From Alphaproteobacteria bacterium (GTDB lineage: Bacteria > Pseudomonadota > Alphaproteobacteria > UBA3830), in contig BNWJ01000002.1 in NCBI GenBank assembly GCA_025998735.1, forward strand, positions 1-62,304: DNA of 62,304 bases. The letters run 5' to 3'. A program made the translations under genes and the position numbers. Below are positions 39,901 through 48,176 of the stretch, piece after piece; within the stretch, counting starts at the first letter, position 1, and each line of letters starts with the position of its first letter. The notes below the pieces were generated by a model. That model was not told the origin of the DNA. It made no database searches and saw nothing but the letters and a program-made list of their open reading frames with translations.

Positions 39901-42900
39901 GTTAGCAGCATATTCATGATAATGACCACGATAATATTCAGATACAGTACCAGTACCAGTACCAGCATAAGTAGCAGGATTCTTAACGGCATCAATAGCA
40001 GCGGCAATGACAGCCTCAATATCAGCTCCCCCCTCAAGAGCCTCAGAAACGGCATCCCGAACCTTAGTCTGAGCAGCATAAGCAGCCTCATTGGCAACCT
40101 TAGCACTCCAAGCCCTATCAGGTGGCACAAAAGTGTACTTACCATCAGCATCCTTATCATCAGGATTTGTCAGATTAACTCCATTAATAGCAGCCGCAAA
40201 AGCAGGACTAAAAGCATTACTAATCTTATTAGCAATATTAGCAGTCAAAGTATCTCTCGCAGCAGAATCAGTAAGAAGATTACCAGGGACGGTGATGCCA
40301 GAACTATTACTACTACTCACAATACTGGATATAACGCCACTTTTACTAAAAAAAGAACCATAAGCCGCAGCAGCGCTCTCATTATAAGTCTTAGCCCTAA
40401 TCCTATAAGAACTACCTTTCGTGTCAATAAGGGCATCTTTAGCAGCCGCGATGGCAGCTGTAACAAGATTACTAGAAGTCATCCCACTATCGTTATAATG
40501 TGCATTAAGATATTGAGAAGCTGCCTCTCTAGCGGCCTCATGAATGGCATTAGTTGCTATAGTAGTAAGGTTATAAGCTGTACCAATCGCACTCCAAATA
40601 GCTTCATGCGAAATAGCATCTCGAGCAACCTCAACAACAGCCTCAGTAATAACCTTTGCAGTAGTCCCAAGTGAAACATTGGCATTTACTGTCAAATTTT
40701 TATCTGTACCAAGATTGATATTTTTAAAGAGGACTCCTGTTTGTGATGATTGACTCCCAACCTCAGTACCATTCATTATAATTGTTGTAGGTCTATCTGT
40801 GACATTTAACGTATTAACCTTTAAACCTAAAGGTCCAGAATTTCTTGTAAGATCGATTGTATCAGCCAGAAGCACATCCGCTAAGAAATTAACCGCTCCA
40901 ACGCCATGACTGTGACCGCTGCTGCCTCCACCGCAGCCGTGGCCGCAGCCACCACCGACGCTGCATCCGCCGCTACTGCTACAGCAGTGGCTGCCGCCTC
41001 CGCAGCTGCCGCAGCCGTTGCATCCGTCACAGCCGCCACCGCCGCAGCTGCAGCGGCCACCGTAGATGTAGTCACCATTACTACCGCTGAATAGATGTAC
41101 CTCATTAGCATCAATTTTCTCGGTAACGTTCAATGTCACATCTCCAGCGTTGCCACCGATGCCGCCGGTGCTGCAATAATCGCAATAGCCGCCATCGCCA
41201 CTACGCCCACCCTCTAGAGATAAAAATCCTACATTGATATTACTAGCTTTCAAAGTTGCTTTTCCTGCATCGCCACCATATCCTCCCCCAAAACGAGCTT
41301 TAGTCCCCATGCCGCCAGTGCCACCAGTGCCACCAGATAAATTTATCGCAGATACATCAATATCTCCTTTTTCGACATTCAATTCTACATCTCCAGCGTC
41401 ACCTCCGCCACCACCAATGCCGCCCATTATACCATCGCCACCATCTCCGCCATGACCACCATATAAAGATACAGTGCTGCCTGGTGCTATGATATTATGA
41501 GCAATCAAAGTAGTTCCTTCCGCACTGCCACCATTACCGCCGCAAAAGTGTCTAGACTCATATCCGTCTCCGCCAGTGCCACCAGTGCCACCAGTTAGCT
41601 CGATGATGGCGTTTTCTGGAGCGCTCATCCTAATGTCATGAGCCATCAGAGTTACTGTTCCTACATTGCCGCCATCAGCGCGCCAGTGTAGCTTGCCACA
41701 ATGGGTATGGCTACCGCTACCGCTACCACTACCACTACCGCCGCAACCACCGCCACAACTGCAGCCAGCGTGGCCACCGCAACGGACATGGTTACTGCCA
41801 CCGCCACAACTGCAGCCAGCGTGGCCACCGCAACGGACATGGTTACTGCCGCCGGCACAATTGCAGCCGCCGCAACTAACACGGTCACCCCCACCACCAG
41901 CGATGCCGCTTATTAAAGTAATCTCAGATATAACATCGATATCTCCATTAACATTCAATTCCACATTTCCAGCGGTGCCTCCATTGCCGGCATACACACC
42001 TCCATCGATATGGTACTCATCGCCGCCGTTACCACCAGTGCTACCATCTAAACATATGCTTCCCGTATTGATATAGTTTGCCGTCAAACTTGTTTTTCCT
42101 ACAGCATTACCGCCGTTACCGCTTCTGACGTAGTTACAGCCGCCGGAAGTGACTGGCAAGTCGACAGTGTAGTCGCCTACGCCGCCGTTGACCTCATCGT
42201 TTTCGAAATCGAGGACGACATGCTCCCCATCGTTGTCGACAGTGGAGACGTTGCCGCCGCAGTAGCCGGCATTGCCGCCAGCACCGGCTTCTAAACGTAT
42301 GAGGTCTGTATTGGTGATACTATCGGCTGTCAAAGATGTCTCTCCTAGAGCGTTGCCTCCGCTACAGCCATTAATTTCTTGTTTGCCATTGCCGCCAGCG
42401 CCACCACTACTACCAACTATAGATATGTTTCCTGTATTGTTGATAACACTAGCCGTCAAAGTCGTCTTTCCTGCAGTATCGCCGCCAATATTGCCGCCGC
42501 CGCAGCTATTGCAACCACTGCCGATACTGCAACCGCCGCCGCTACTGCAACCGCAACCGCCGCCGCTACTGCAACCGCACCCGCAACCGCCGCCGCTGCT
42601 GCTGCAACCACTACCGCAACCGCCGCCGCTGCTGCAACCGCCGCCGCTGCTGCAACCGCCGCCGCTGCTGCAACCGCTATGGCAACCGCCGCCGCTGCTA
42701 GCAATGGCGTAGCCACCACCACTACCACCGAGACCACCTTGTAGAGATATGTCGCCTGTATTGGTGATAGTATCCTCTACTATCATTTGCGTTATTCCTT
42801 CCGCTCTACCGCCTTTACTGCTCTTACCGTTCTTACAGTCTACTTGCCCGTAGCTGCCACTACCACCACTGCCACCACTTAGAGATATGGGGCCTGTATT

Positions 42901-45585
42901 GGTAATAGTTTTAGCCGTCAAAGTTGTCTCTCCTATAGAATCGCCGCCGCGACCGCCACCACCGCTGGTAAAGATGTTGCCAACGCTACTACCACTACCA
43001 TCACTACCGCCACTACCACCATTACCGCCACTACCACCAGCCATAGATATACCGCTTGATGTGATAGTATTCTCTGCTGTCAGAGTTGTTGTTCCTTCTG
43101 CTCTACCGCCATTACCGCCGCGGAAACCATTGCAACCCTCCCCACCATCTCCACCACCGCCACCAGCTAGAGATATGTGGTTTGCACTGATGTCATGGGC
43201 CACTACGGTTGTTTTTACGTCACCGGTACTGCCTCCCTCGTAGCCTCTGTAGGCGAAACCATAGCCGCTATTACTACCGTCGAAACCAACGCCGCCATTA
43301 CTACCATTTGCCGACCGTCCATTGATATCGCCATTAACGCCGATAGTGTCCGCTTCCAGAATGGCAGAACCTCCATGACCGCCGTTAGCGCTTCCAGAAG
43401 CGGCATAACCCTCTGGATTATGACTAATGTTACTGCCGCTACCGCCAAATAGATTGATGCTACTATTAGGAATACTAGAAACGATGGTGTTAGCTTTTAT
43501 AGTCGCATCGCCACCATTACCCTTATAACCACCGCCGCGACCACCCAATATGTTGAGAGTTTGGAAATTCACAATATTATCTCTAACCACCAGAGTCCCA
43601 GCGCCACCATCACCGCCATGGTTGCGATTAATACCTTGGCGACCATAAACGGGTCCACCACCGCCATTACCGCCAACTACATCGAGAACAGTGGCATTAC
43701 CGTCGGGAAAATCGGAGACCATATTGTTGACATACATGGTCGCATTACCACCATGACCGCCATTGCCACCAGCGCTACCTCCATGCTTACCGCCATCGCC
43801 ACCAAATACATGGTAAGCGCTGGAACCTGCAGCAGCGTTAATGTCATAGCCGTTGCTATTCAGAAGCACGGATCCGCCGTTTCCACCGCCGCCCATGCTG
43901 CCATTACCACCGCAGCCGCCGCTCAAGAATAAAGAATTGTAGTGTCTATCTACCGCATTAACACCATTCATGCTTTTCTCAGCGTCCCCACCGATTCCGC
44001 CAGCACCACCGCTATCGCCATCGCTACCATCGTCGCCGCCGTCATCACCACTTCCACCGGCACCACCGTCATCGCCATCGCTACCGATGCCATCGTCGTT
44101 TGGAGGAGAATCACTGACACGGCCGCCACCTCCGCCGCCTCCGCTTCCGCTTCCACTACCGCTGCCTCCACTGTCGCTTGTGCTGCCGTGGCCACCGCGA
44201 TTTTCACCATGCGCATTAATGGTAACCACTCCATCACTAACAGAACCGTTTGTGACACCGCCACTACCTCCTTTTCCGTTATTGGAACCAACGCCTCCGC
44301 CTCCGCCGCCTCCGCCTCCAATTACGTAGAGGTCTCTAGCAAACGATGTTGTTGGAGACAGCATGGCAATGGCAGATATGGAAAGAGTGGCACATACGGC
44401 TAGTGCTCTGCTGGCTCGCGTCACATTTGTGCGTGCCGCACTGGTGTTTGCTCTTGCTGAAGCAGTTCCAGCATTGCAAGCACATCTCGCATACCTTTTG
44501 GAAGGCGCAGTAAACGGATCCAACGTCACGTTGGATGGTCGCGATAGCATTGACGTGCGTACGGCATGCACCTCCACCAGGCGCTGCTTCAGATCATTGC
44601 GGAAGAACGGATGTCTCAGCAAATCGAGAAACATCTCTGTGTTAAACGATTGCAAATACTTTTCCAGATAGTCGCGTAGCGCCTCACTAGTGTGTTTCCC
44701 AGTAGTATACATGCTTAGATGAAGATGATGCGCCTTGCAAACGTGGAATGACGTCCATATTTCCGGAGTGGCATGCCTCTGCTTCAGCCATTTCTCGCAT
44801 GTTTCCAGCGCCGAGAGCGTTTGCAAGCGTCGCTTGTCCCTGATGCGCGATATGAACGAATCTTCGTAGTGATACGTGTAGAGTTCCTTATCGACAAAGC
44901 CGATGCGTCGTGCCGTCACAAGATTGGCCGTAACAAACGCCAGATCCTCTCCCACAAGGGTTGCTGGGAAATCCATGCCGGCAGCAATGATGTTTTCGCG
45001 GCGGAAGAATTTGTTCCAAGTGGCGTTGGTCGTCGTTAAAACAGATGGAAATTCCTGAGCGGTAAAATCGTCGGACGGACGCGCCGCCATGACTTTTGCG
45101 TCGTATTCTACCCACGGCTGAAAGCCAATTTGCCCAGGAACTACCTGATTATTGCGAAACATTACGACATCTCTGCCGTCACAAGCCTGATATATGTCGA
45201 AATTCCTGAAATTCTCGGCCATGACGGAGTCGTCTGCATCCACAAACCACACGAACTCACCGGTCGCCTCTTTCAGGCCCAGATTACGAGCTGGCCCAGG
45301 TCCCTTGTTCTTTTTCTGACGAATTAAGCGCAGATTAGCGAAAATTTGCGTCGATTCCTCAACAATAGACGCTGTATTATCGCTAGAAGCGTCGTCCACA
45401 ACGATTATTTCATGATCAATTTTGGCCAGCGCGGCATCCAGCGACTCCAGACAGCGCCAAATCGTTTTCTCCGCGTTATATGCTGGAATTATCACCGAAA
45501 GATACACAGACTGTGTCTGTGGCGTTGAAGATGAATCAACAGGAGTAACAGGGGCCCGCTTCAAGCTGCTTAAAATATTCGCCAT
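36976..45585 (-). CDS. Giant fusion: family 2 glycosyltransferase plus Gly/Cys-rich autotransporter
   Basis: One uninterrupted frame of 2869 codons, ATG at 45585 after GGAG. Residues 28-340 are a GT-A family 2 glycosyltransferase (YLSVIIPAYNAEKTIWRCL, EIIVVDDASSDNTA, FVDADDS). Residues 351-372 are encoded by the palindromic element. Residues 388-415 look like a signal peptide (ALAVCATLSISAIAMLSP, then SFARD) in the middle of the protein. Residues 415-1565 are PE-PGRS-like glycine-rich repeats with ITNTG and GGSGGSGG units and three cysteine-rich blocks. After a less repetitive region, the last 240 residues form an autotransporter beta-barrel ending FSAKLGASIDM. Probably two genes that became joined. 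An intact glycosyltransferase ahead of a signal peptide raises the question whether a second start is used. Confidence 0.85.
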   Translation of the reverse strand: MANILSSLKRAPVTPVDSSSTPQTQSVYLSVIIPAYNAEKTIWRCLESLDAALAKIDHEIIVVDDASSDNTASIVEESTQIFANLRLIRQKKNKGPGPARNLGLKEATGEFVWFVDADDSVMAENFRNFDIYQACDGRDVVMFRNNQVVPGQIGFQPWVEYDAKVMAARPSDDFTAQEFPSVLTTTNATWNKFFRRENIIAAGMDFPATLVGEDLAFVTANLVTARRIGFVDKELYTYHYEDSFISRIRDKRRLQTLSALETCEKWLKQRHATPEIWTSFHVCKAHHLHLSMYTTGKHTSEALRDYLEKYLQSFNTEMFLDLLRHPFFRNDLKQRLVEVHAVRTSMLSRPSNVTLDPFTAPSKRYARCACNAGTASARANTSAARTNVTRASRALAVCATLSISAIAMLSPTTSFARDLYVIGGGGGGGGGVGSNNGKGGSGGVTNGSVSDGVVTINAHGENRGGHGSTSDSGGSGSGSGSGGGGGGGRVSDSPPNDDGIGSDGDDGGAGGSGDDGGDDGSDGDSGGAGGIGGDAEKSMNGVNAVDRHYNSLFLSGGCGGNGSMGGGGNGGSVLLNSNGYDINAAAGSSAYHVFGGDGGKHGGSAGGNGGHGGNATMYVNNMVSDFPDGNATVLDVVGGNGGGGPVYGRQGINRNHGGDGGAGTLVVRDNIVNFQTLNILGGRGGGYKGNGGDATIKANTIVSSIPNSSINLFGGSGSNISHNPEGYAASGSANGGHGGSAILEADTIGVNGDINGRSANGSNGGVGFDGSNSGYGFAYRGYEGGSTGDVKTTVVAHDISANHISLAGGGGGDGGEGCNGFRGGNGGRAEGTTTLTAENTITSSGISMAGGSGGNGGSGGSDGSGSSVGNIFTSGGGGRGGDSIGETTLTAKTITNTGPISLSGGSGGSGSYGQVDCKNGKSSKGGRAEGITQMIVEDTITNTGDISLQGGLGGSGGGYAIASSGGGCHSGCSSGGGCSSGGGCSSGGGCGSGCSSSGGGCGCGCSSGGGCGCSSGGGCSIGSGCNSCGGGNIGGDTAGKTTLTASVINNTGNISIVGSSGGAGGNGKQEINGCSGGNALGETSLTADSITNTDLIRLEAGAGGNAGYCGGNVSTVDNDGEHVVLDFENDEVNGGVGDYTVDLPVTSGGCNYVRSGNGGNAVGKTSLTANYINTGSICLDGSTGGNGGDEYHIDGGVYAGNGGTAGNVELNVNGDIDVISEITLISGIAGGGGDRVSCGGCNCAGGSNHVRCGGHAGCSCGGGSNHVRCGGHAGCSCGGGCGGSGSGSGSGSHTHCGKLHWRADGGNVGTVTLMAHDIRMSAPENAIIELTGGTGGTGGDGYESRHFCGGNGGSAEGTTLIAHNIIAPGSTVSLYGGHGGDGGDGIMGGIGGGGGDAGDVELNVEKGDIDVSAINLSGGTGGTGGMGTKARFGGGYGGDAGKATLKASNINVGFLSLEGGRSGDGGYCDYCSTGGIGGNAGDVTLNVTEKIDANEVHLFSGSNGDYIYGGRCSCGGGGCDGCNGCGSCGGGSHCCSSSGGCSVGGGCGHGCGGGSSGHSHGVGAVNFLADVLLADTIDLTRNSGPLGLKVNTLNVTDRPTTIIMNGTEVGSQSSQTGVLFKNINLGTDKNLTVNANVSLGTTAKVITEAVVEVARDAISHEAIWSAIGTAYNLTTIATNAIHEAAREAASQYLNAHYNDSGMTSSNLVTAAIAAAKDALIDTKGSSYRIRAKTYNESAAAAYGSFFSKSGVISSIVSSSNSSGITVPGNLLTDSAARDTLTANIANKISNAFSPAFAAAINGVNLTNPDDKDADGKYTFVPPDRAWSAKVANEAAYAAQTKVRDAVSEALEGGADIEAVIAAAIDAVKNPATYAGTGTGTVSEYYRGHYHEYAANGNYRIEDIAAACNDLAAGTGGFQVMALDGTLEFGKKATFIDVAGDIPPVSFATYAEGKKRISIDHAIVPGNNLKVVVDSNDARYIGAFQDITFANITEGRVELISDNKKSLIDFLTRPSQEFIKGTPPIVEEVTLPLTPSETGSIEVGAFLGSVPINIPVTLHVKGSAGGTITASLLTPPGDNSNVQVIQSGTDYKGSYTVGDDTASKAGVKYMTYTGDNSGYKGNFEVVGPTTADFTQDGKIFGGTIYIRGNDQAPSRDELLDKNTDDGLSRVTLRGGPKDINNRPKVKMSGNGAVLELDTSENTADNKIFSYYGSIEGAEGSVIIRDGSIIYIKGDCSGFKGTTYVEGNGVFDVKSKNEGPGGKQYTGKMLGGALFHVDYENGEWKDNPKGRSMIDSSEGVQSLRLINGITFVNRKVSDDDVNAATRGYNINRMTVTKGAKGIINYNEAIIEDATVYGEMEIRDETTFKDLNVQGGTVIYKAKEGADPYKISEQYFEGTTEFHSSLIMQDETITTINMANLNATGNGMKWYLDLAPEYKRNSDNTHIEALGPSDPISASDMLRLEHCVPESRVFIAGYKFVAKSEDVVVRDVPMPAEDTDADKGAAKTEFTLTNQPRDEYIFDLIQYPAGPEAPSIEYLNDNTRKVTAKYGQQVYTYDVHNKTELGTDNLVHYYLIFKRINDQKQLLHAMNISDFYGIICETSDVTIYRAKVKTGKGSLWNRTFTSSTDTKVGTPSKLKSTNYGTVLGYDWNAINSGSSVYFVPTAFLGYHSANLEYSDQKGKSKSTILGVKGSWIHEGFSADLLASYEFMNTDNEKPDIHWKNNVFSVGTNLSSNIKLNDYISLIPNIQANSSIVTSANAKLREEKSNTTTDIHNKSLCETNVAPGLNLYVANEEISTNFGVKLNQRFGGNPEGSTDTGTPISYTKRARSSVEYSASVHKVTDWGEINLKASKLTGGTEGFSAKLGASIDM
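40900..44330 (-). repeat. Glycine-rich coding repeats with cysteine-rich microrepeats
   Basis: The plus strand reads as endless CCACCG/CCGCCA triplets, encoding GGxGG on the minus strand. An 18-base microrepeat (CCGCCGCCGCTGCTGCAA) is iterated near 42585-42670 and encodes LQQRRR-frame-free CSSGGG units; two 57-base near-copies lie at about 41745-41845. Three Cys-rich blocks are at about 42500-42720, 41690-41880 and 40900-41040. Confidence 0.85.
44471..44534. repeat. Palindromic element inside the giant gene
   Basis: CCAACGTCACGTTGG (44520-44534) with the body GGATCC, GTTTACTGCGCC, AAAAGGTATGCGAGATGTG and TTGCAA read on the minus strand. It encodes SNVTLDPF and KRYARCACNA, exactly between the glycosyltransferase and the internal signal peptide. 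The same body is found in polA (52058-52184) and before the DacA-like gene (46932-47068). Confidence 0.85.
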
Positions 45586-45876
45586 ACAAAAACTCCATAC
45601 AAAAATAAGCTCTTAATACAGCAAGTTATAACTGGCTATTTATTAACAAGGAGTTTATGAAATAAGAGGTTGTGATATTTTTTGAGACGATGCCCACTCA
45701 ACAATGAATGTATCACTTCTTTGAGATAAAAAGTGTAGTTTATCCTTGCGCGCCCCATAAAACGCGTGTGCCGTCAGCACTGTCTAAAAAAATACTAAAA
45801 AAGTACTAAAAAAAGCTTGCATAATTGTTTACTCGCCAGTATATATTTGTTATGGTAATTTAATGGAGTTAAAGAT

Positions 45877-46440
45877 ATGAAATACGTAATAGGAATTTTT
45901 GCTGTCGCTAGTTTGTGTTCGACAGCGGTTGCTGGTCAGGCTGGGAGAGTCGCTCCGGTTGTTGTGTTAGAGGGGCCGCGCACGGCTATTTATAACGCGC
46001 GCTTTGCTACGGCTGTTGGGCTTGAGCAGCAGACGGCCAGTGGTGTGCAAAAAGAGTGCGTTATACCTGGCTTTTCAAGGATAATACTGGTAGAGCGTAC
46101 AAATCAAAGTGATGACGGCTCAGTAGATCTGTTCTTGATGCAAAACGGTGCCTACAGTTTTGAAGTTAGACCTCTTGATGGCTCTTCGGATGGTTGCAGC
46201 CTTCCGCAGTGTATGATCGTTAAGGATGGTAATAAACGAAAACGATTTAAACTAACAGATTTGTACGTTGATGGTTTGCGGTATGAACTGACGATTAAGC
46301 ACGAGAATACTAGGATCGCTACTCTTGAGATTTCAGCCGATGGTGTCGTTAAGGTTTCTAGCAGAGAGCTTAATCCTCCAGCGAAGGCCATGGTTTGTAG
46401 CACAACGCCATTAACAAGGTCAACGGCTGACGCGAGATAA
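45877..46440 (+). CDS. Secreted protein of unknown function
   Basis: The ATG follows GGAG by eight bases and opens a clear signal peptide, MKYVIGIFAVASLCSTAVAG. The mature part (about 167 residues) is rich in beta-type segments (YNARFATAVGL, FSRIILVERTNQ, RIATLEISADGVVKVS) with a few cysteines (KECVIPG, GCSLPQCMIV). I recognise no family. It faces away from the giant gene across a 291-base gap that holds A-rich short repeats (ACTAAAAAA three times near 45788-45815) and no gene. Confidence 0.65.
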   Translation: MKYVIGIFAVASLCSTAVAGQAGRVAPVVVLEGPRTAIYNARFATAVGLEQQTASGVQKECVIPGFSRIILVERTNQSDDGSVDLFLMQNGAYSFEVRPLDGSSDGCSLPQCMIVKDGNKRKRFKLTDLYVDGLRYELTIKHENTRIATLEISADGVVKVSSRELNPPAKAMVCSTTPLTRSTADAR

Positions 46441-46448
46441 GAGAAGCT

Positions 46449-46473
46449 GCCATCAAATGGCGTACTCATTTTT
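46449..46473 (+). terminator. Possible weak terminator
   Basis: GCCAT/ATGGC around a three-base loop, then GTACTCATTTTTG. Placed 9 bases after the stop codon; the stem is short. Confidence 0.3.
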
Positions 46474-46695
46474 GTTATCTTTGCAAGCGGAGCGTGGATT
46501 TGGTGTTTTCAAGGATTTCCTGGATTCTCGACCTTGCTGCGAGTAGCAAAATGAGAGAGCTCGATGCGCTTTTTAAGGCGGCTTTGCTGTGTCCATTGCA
46601 TTATTCCAATAAAAAATAGTTCGGTTCGCAACTGCAACCATTGTGATTAATGAATAATTTGTGTATCATGCTCGCTACTGACTAGAGGAATTATT

Positions 46696-46923
46696 ATGAA
46701 AAAAGACATTCATCCTGATTATCATGAAATCAATGTTATTATGACAGATGGTTTTGCGTTTAAAACAAAGTCTACCTGGGGAAAAGAAGGCGATACCATG
46801 AAATTGGATATCGATTCGAAATCCCATCCGGCATGGACAGGAGTAAGACAGTTGGTGGATACCGGTGGACAGGTCGCTAAATTCAAAAACCGTTATCAGG
46901 GATTTGGACTTAAGACGTCCTAG
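46696..46923 (+). CDS. rpmE: 50S ribosomal protein L31, cysteine-free
   Basis: L31 bridges the subunits at the central protuberance. The sequence [19 protein letters not shown], with SKSHPAWTG and [10 protein letters not shown], matches the alphaproteobacterial 75-residue form. It lacks the CxxC zinc site, so it is the zinc-independent type. AGAGGAA lies seven bases upstream. It stands alone, away from the main cluster. Confidence 0.93.
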   Translation: MKKDIHPDYHEINVIMTDGFAFKTKSTWGKEGDTMKLDIDSKSHPAWTGVRQLVDTGGQVAKFKNRYQGFGLKTS

Positions 46924-46931
46924 CAGGACTG

Positions 46932-47068
46932 GCGTTTACTGCTTCGCTTCCAAACTGGTAGGTATGCCGACTGTACTTTCAATGTTGTGGCAGCTTCGGC
47001 GTTGATTGTAGCGCTCGCATACGTTTCAGAAGGTAGCGAAGCGGGAACTGGATCCAACGTCACGTTGG
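46932..47068. repeat. Palindromic element, two inverted halves, intergenic
   Basis: A forward half (46932-46983, GTTTACTGCTTCGCTTCC, GGTATGCC, TTTCAA) and a reverse half (47012-47068, TCGCATACGT, GAAGGTAGCGAAGCG, GGATCC) face each other around a short centre. The core CCAACGTCACGTTGG is at 47054-47068. This is the same arrangement as in polA at 52058-52184. It ends 22 bases before the DacA-like start. Confidence 0.75.
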
Positions 47069-47090
47069 TCGCGTTGGTGGGGGGGGAGTT

Positions 47091-48176
47091 TTGCTTAGGC
47101 GTTTGTTTGTATTATTTTTGTTTTTTTCTTGCAGCTGTCATGCGAAGAGTTCAGCTCCATCCAAGAGCTCTGCTCCTTTGAGTGCCGCCATTGTTGTTGA
47201 TGCAAGAAAAGGCAGTGTTTTATATTCCTACAACAGTGACGCAAGGACGCAGCCGGCATCCATTGCGAAAATGATGACGCTTTTCATTATCTTTAAAGCG
47301 CTCAAGCAAAAGAAAATCAGTCTGTATAGCATGATAAAAATCTCCCCTCACGCTGCAGCTCAGGCTCCCTGCAAGCTTGGACTAAAGTGCGGTAGTTTCA
47401 TTAGTGTGCGAGATGCGATTCTGTCGCTTGTCACGCAGTCCGCGAACGATATAGCCGTTGCTTTGGCCGAGTTCGGAGCTGGAGGATCGGAACAGCGTTT
47501 CGTCTCTATGATGAATAAGGAAGCAAAGCGCCTAAAAATGAATTCCACAGTTTTTCTTAATCCGTCCGGGTGGAAAAACGCGCAGCAGGTGACAACAGCT
47601 CATGACATTGCCAAGCTTTCGATGGCGATATTGAAAGAATGCCCGGATTACTACAATATTTTTTCCACAAAGGAGTTTGCTTTCAACAAGAAGGTGTATA
47701 AAAATCACAACACTCTTCTGGGAAGCCAAGATGGAATTGTCGTAGACGGCATAAAAACTGGATTTGTCAACGCATCCGGATACAATATCGCGGTTTCGGC
47801 CCGCAAAGGAAAAGATAGGATAATAGTCGTGGTTTTGGGTGGAAGAAGCGGTGCTCAGAGGGATATGCAGGCGAAAACATTGCTAAAAGAGGGATTTCTT
47901 TGCTTATCGACCTACAAAAAAAGCGCAATGCTTGTTAAAAACTATAAAAATCCCAAAATTATACCAGAAAAACAGAAGAAAGTTCCTGTAAAGCAGGGCA
48001 AGGCGTTAGTGGATGCTACGCTACCGCAATTACCGCTACCACAGACAAAAACGTATAACGTAAAATGGTACAATCGTGATTTAATGGGGCACAGCAGACT
48101 TTTTGAAAATATATCAAAAGATCTAAAAACAACGCAGCAAAGTCATTCAGTTACAAGGAGAATATTAGGTGAATAA
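47091..48176 (+). CDS. D-alanyl-D-alanine carboxypeptidase-like serine hydrolase
   Basis: The likely start is a TTG at 47091 behind a run of G ending GGAG, giving the signal MLRRLFVLFLFFSCSCHAKS; the two cysteines in SCSC are close to a lipobox, so it may be a lipoprotein. Active-site motifs are SIAK (S57, K60), SAN in TQSANDIAVALAE, and KTG in GIKTGFVNASGYN. The SGN motif of the 10255 paralogue is SAN here. The PBP5-type beta domain is replaced by a basic, low-complexity tail. 361 residues. Its last eight bases overlap the M16 peptidase gene. The upstream 80 bases are a palindromic element, which may have supplied the ribosome binding site. Confidence 0.85.
   Translation: MLRRLFVLFLFFSCSCHAKSSAPSKSSAPLSAAIVVDARKGSVLYSYNSDARTQPASIAKMMTLFIIFKALKQKKISLYSMIKISPHAAAQAPCKLGLKCGSFISVRDAILSLVTQSANDIAVALAEFGAGGSEQRFVSMMNKEAKRLKMNSTVFLNPSGWKNAQQVTTAHDIAKLSMAILKECPDYYNIFSTKEFAFNKKVYKNHNTLLGSQDGIVVDGIKTGFVNASGYNIAVSARKGKDRIIVVVLGGRSGAQRDMQAKTLLKEGFLCLSTYKKSAMLVKNYKNPKIIPEKQKKVPVKQGKALVDATLPQLPLPQTKTYNVKWYNRDLMGHSRLFENISKDLKTTQQSHSVTRRILGE

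Noticed and set aside
40881..44330. Many plus- and minus-strand frames rich in Ala, Pro or Thr in the glycine-repeat region
   Set aside because: They are shadows of the GC-rich triplet repeats in the giant gene, with no start signals or domains.
46924..47090. tRNA gene in the spacer after rpmE
   Set aside because: The paired segments are the inverted halves of the palindromic element; no T-loop or acceptor pattern.
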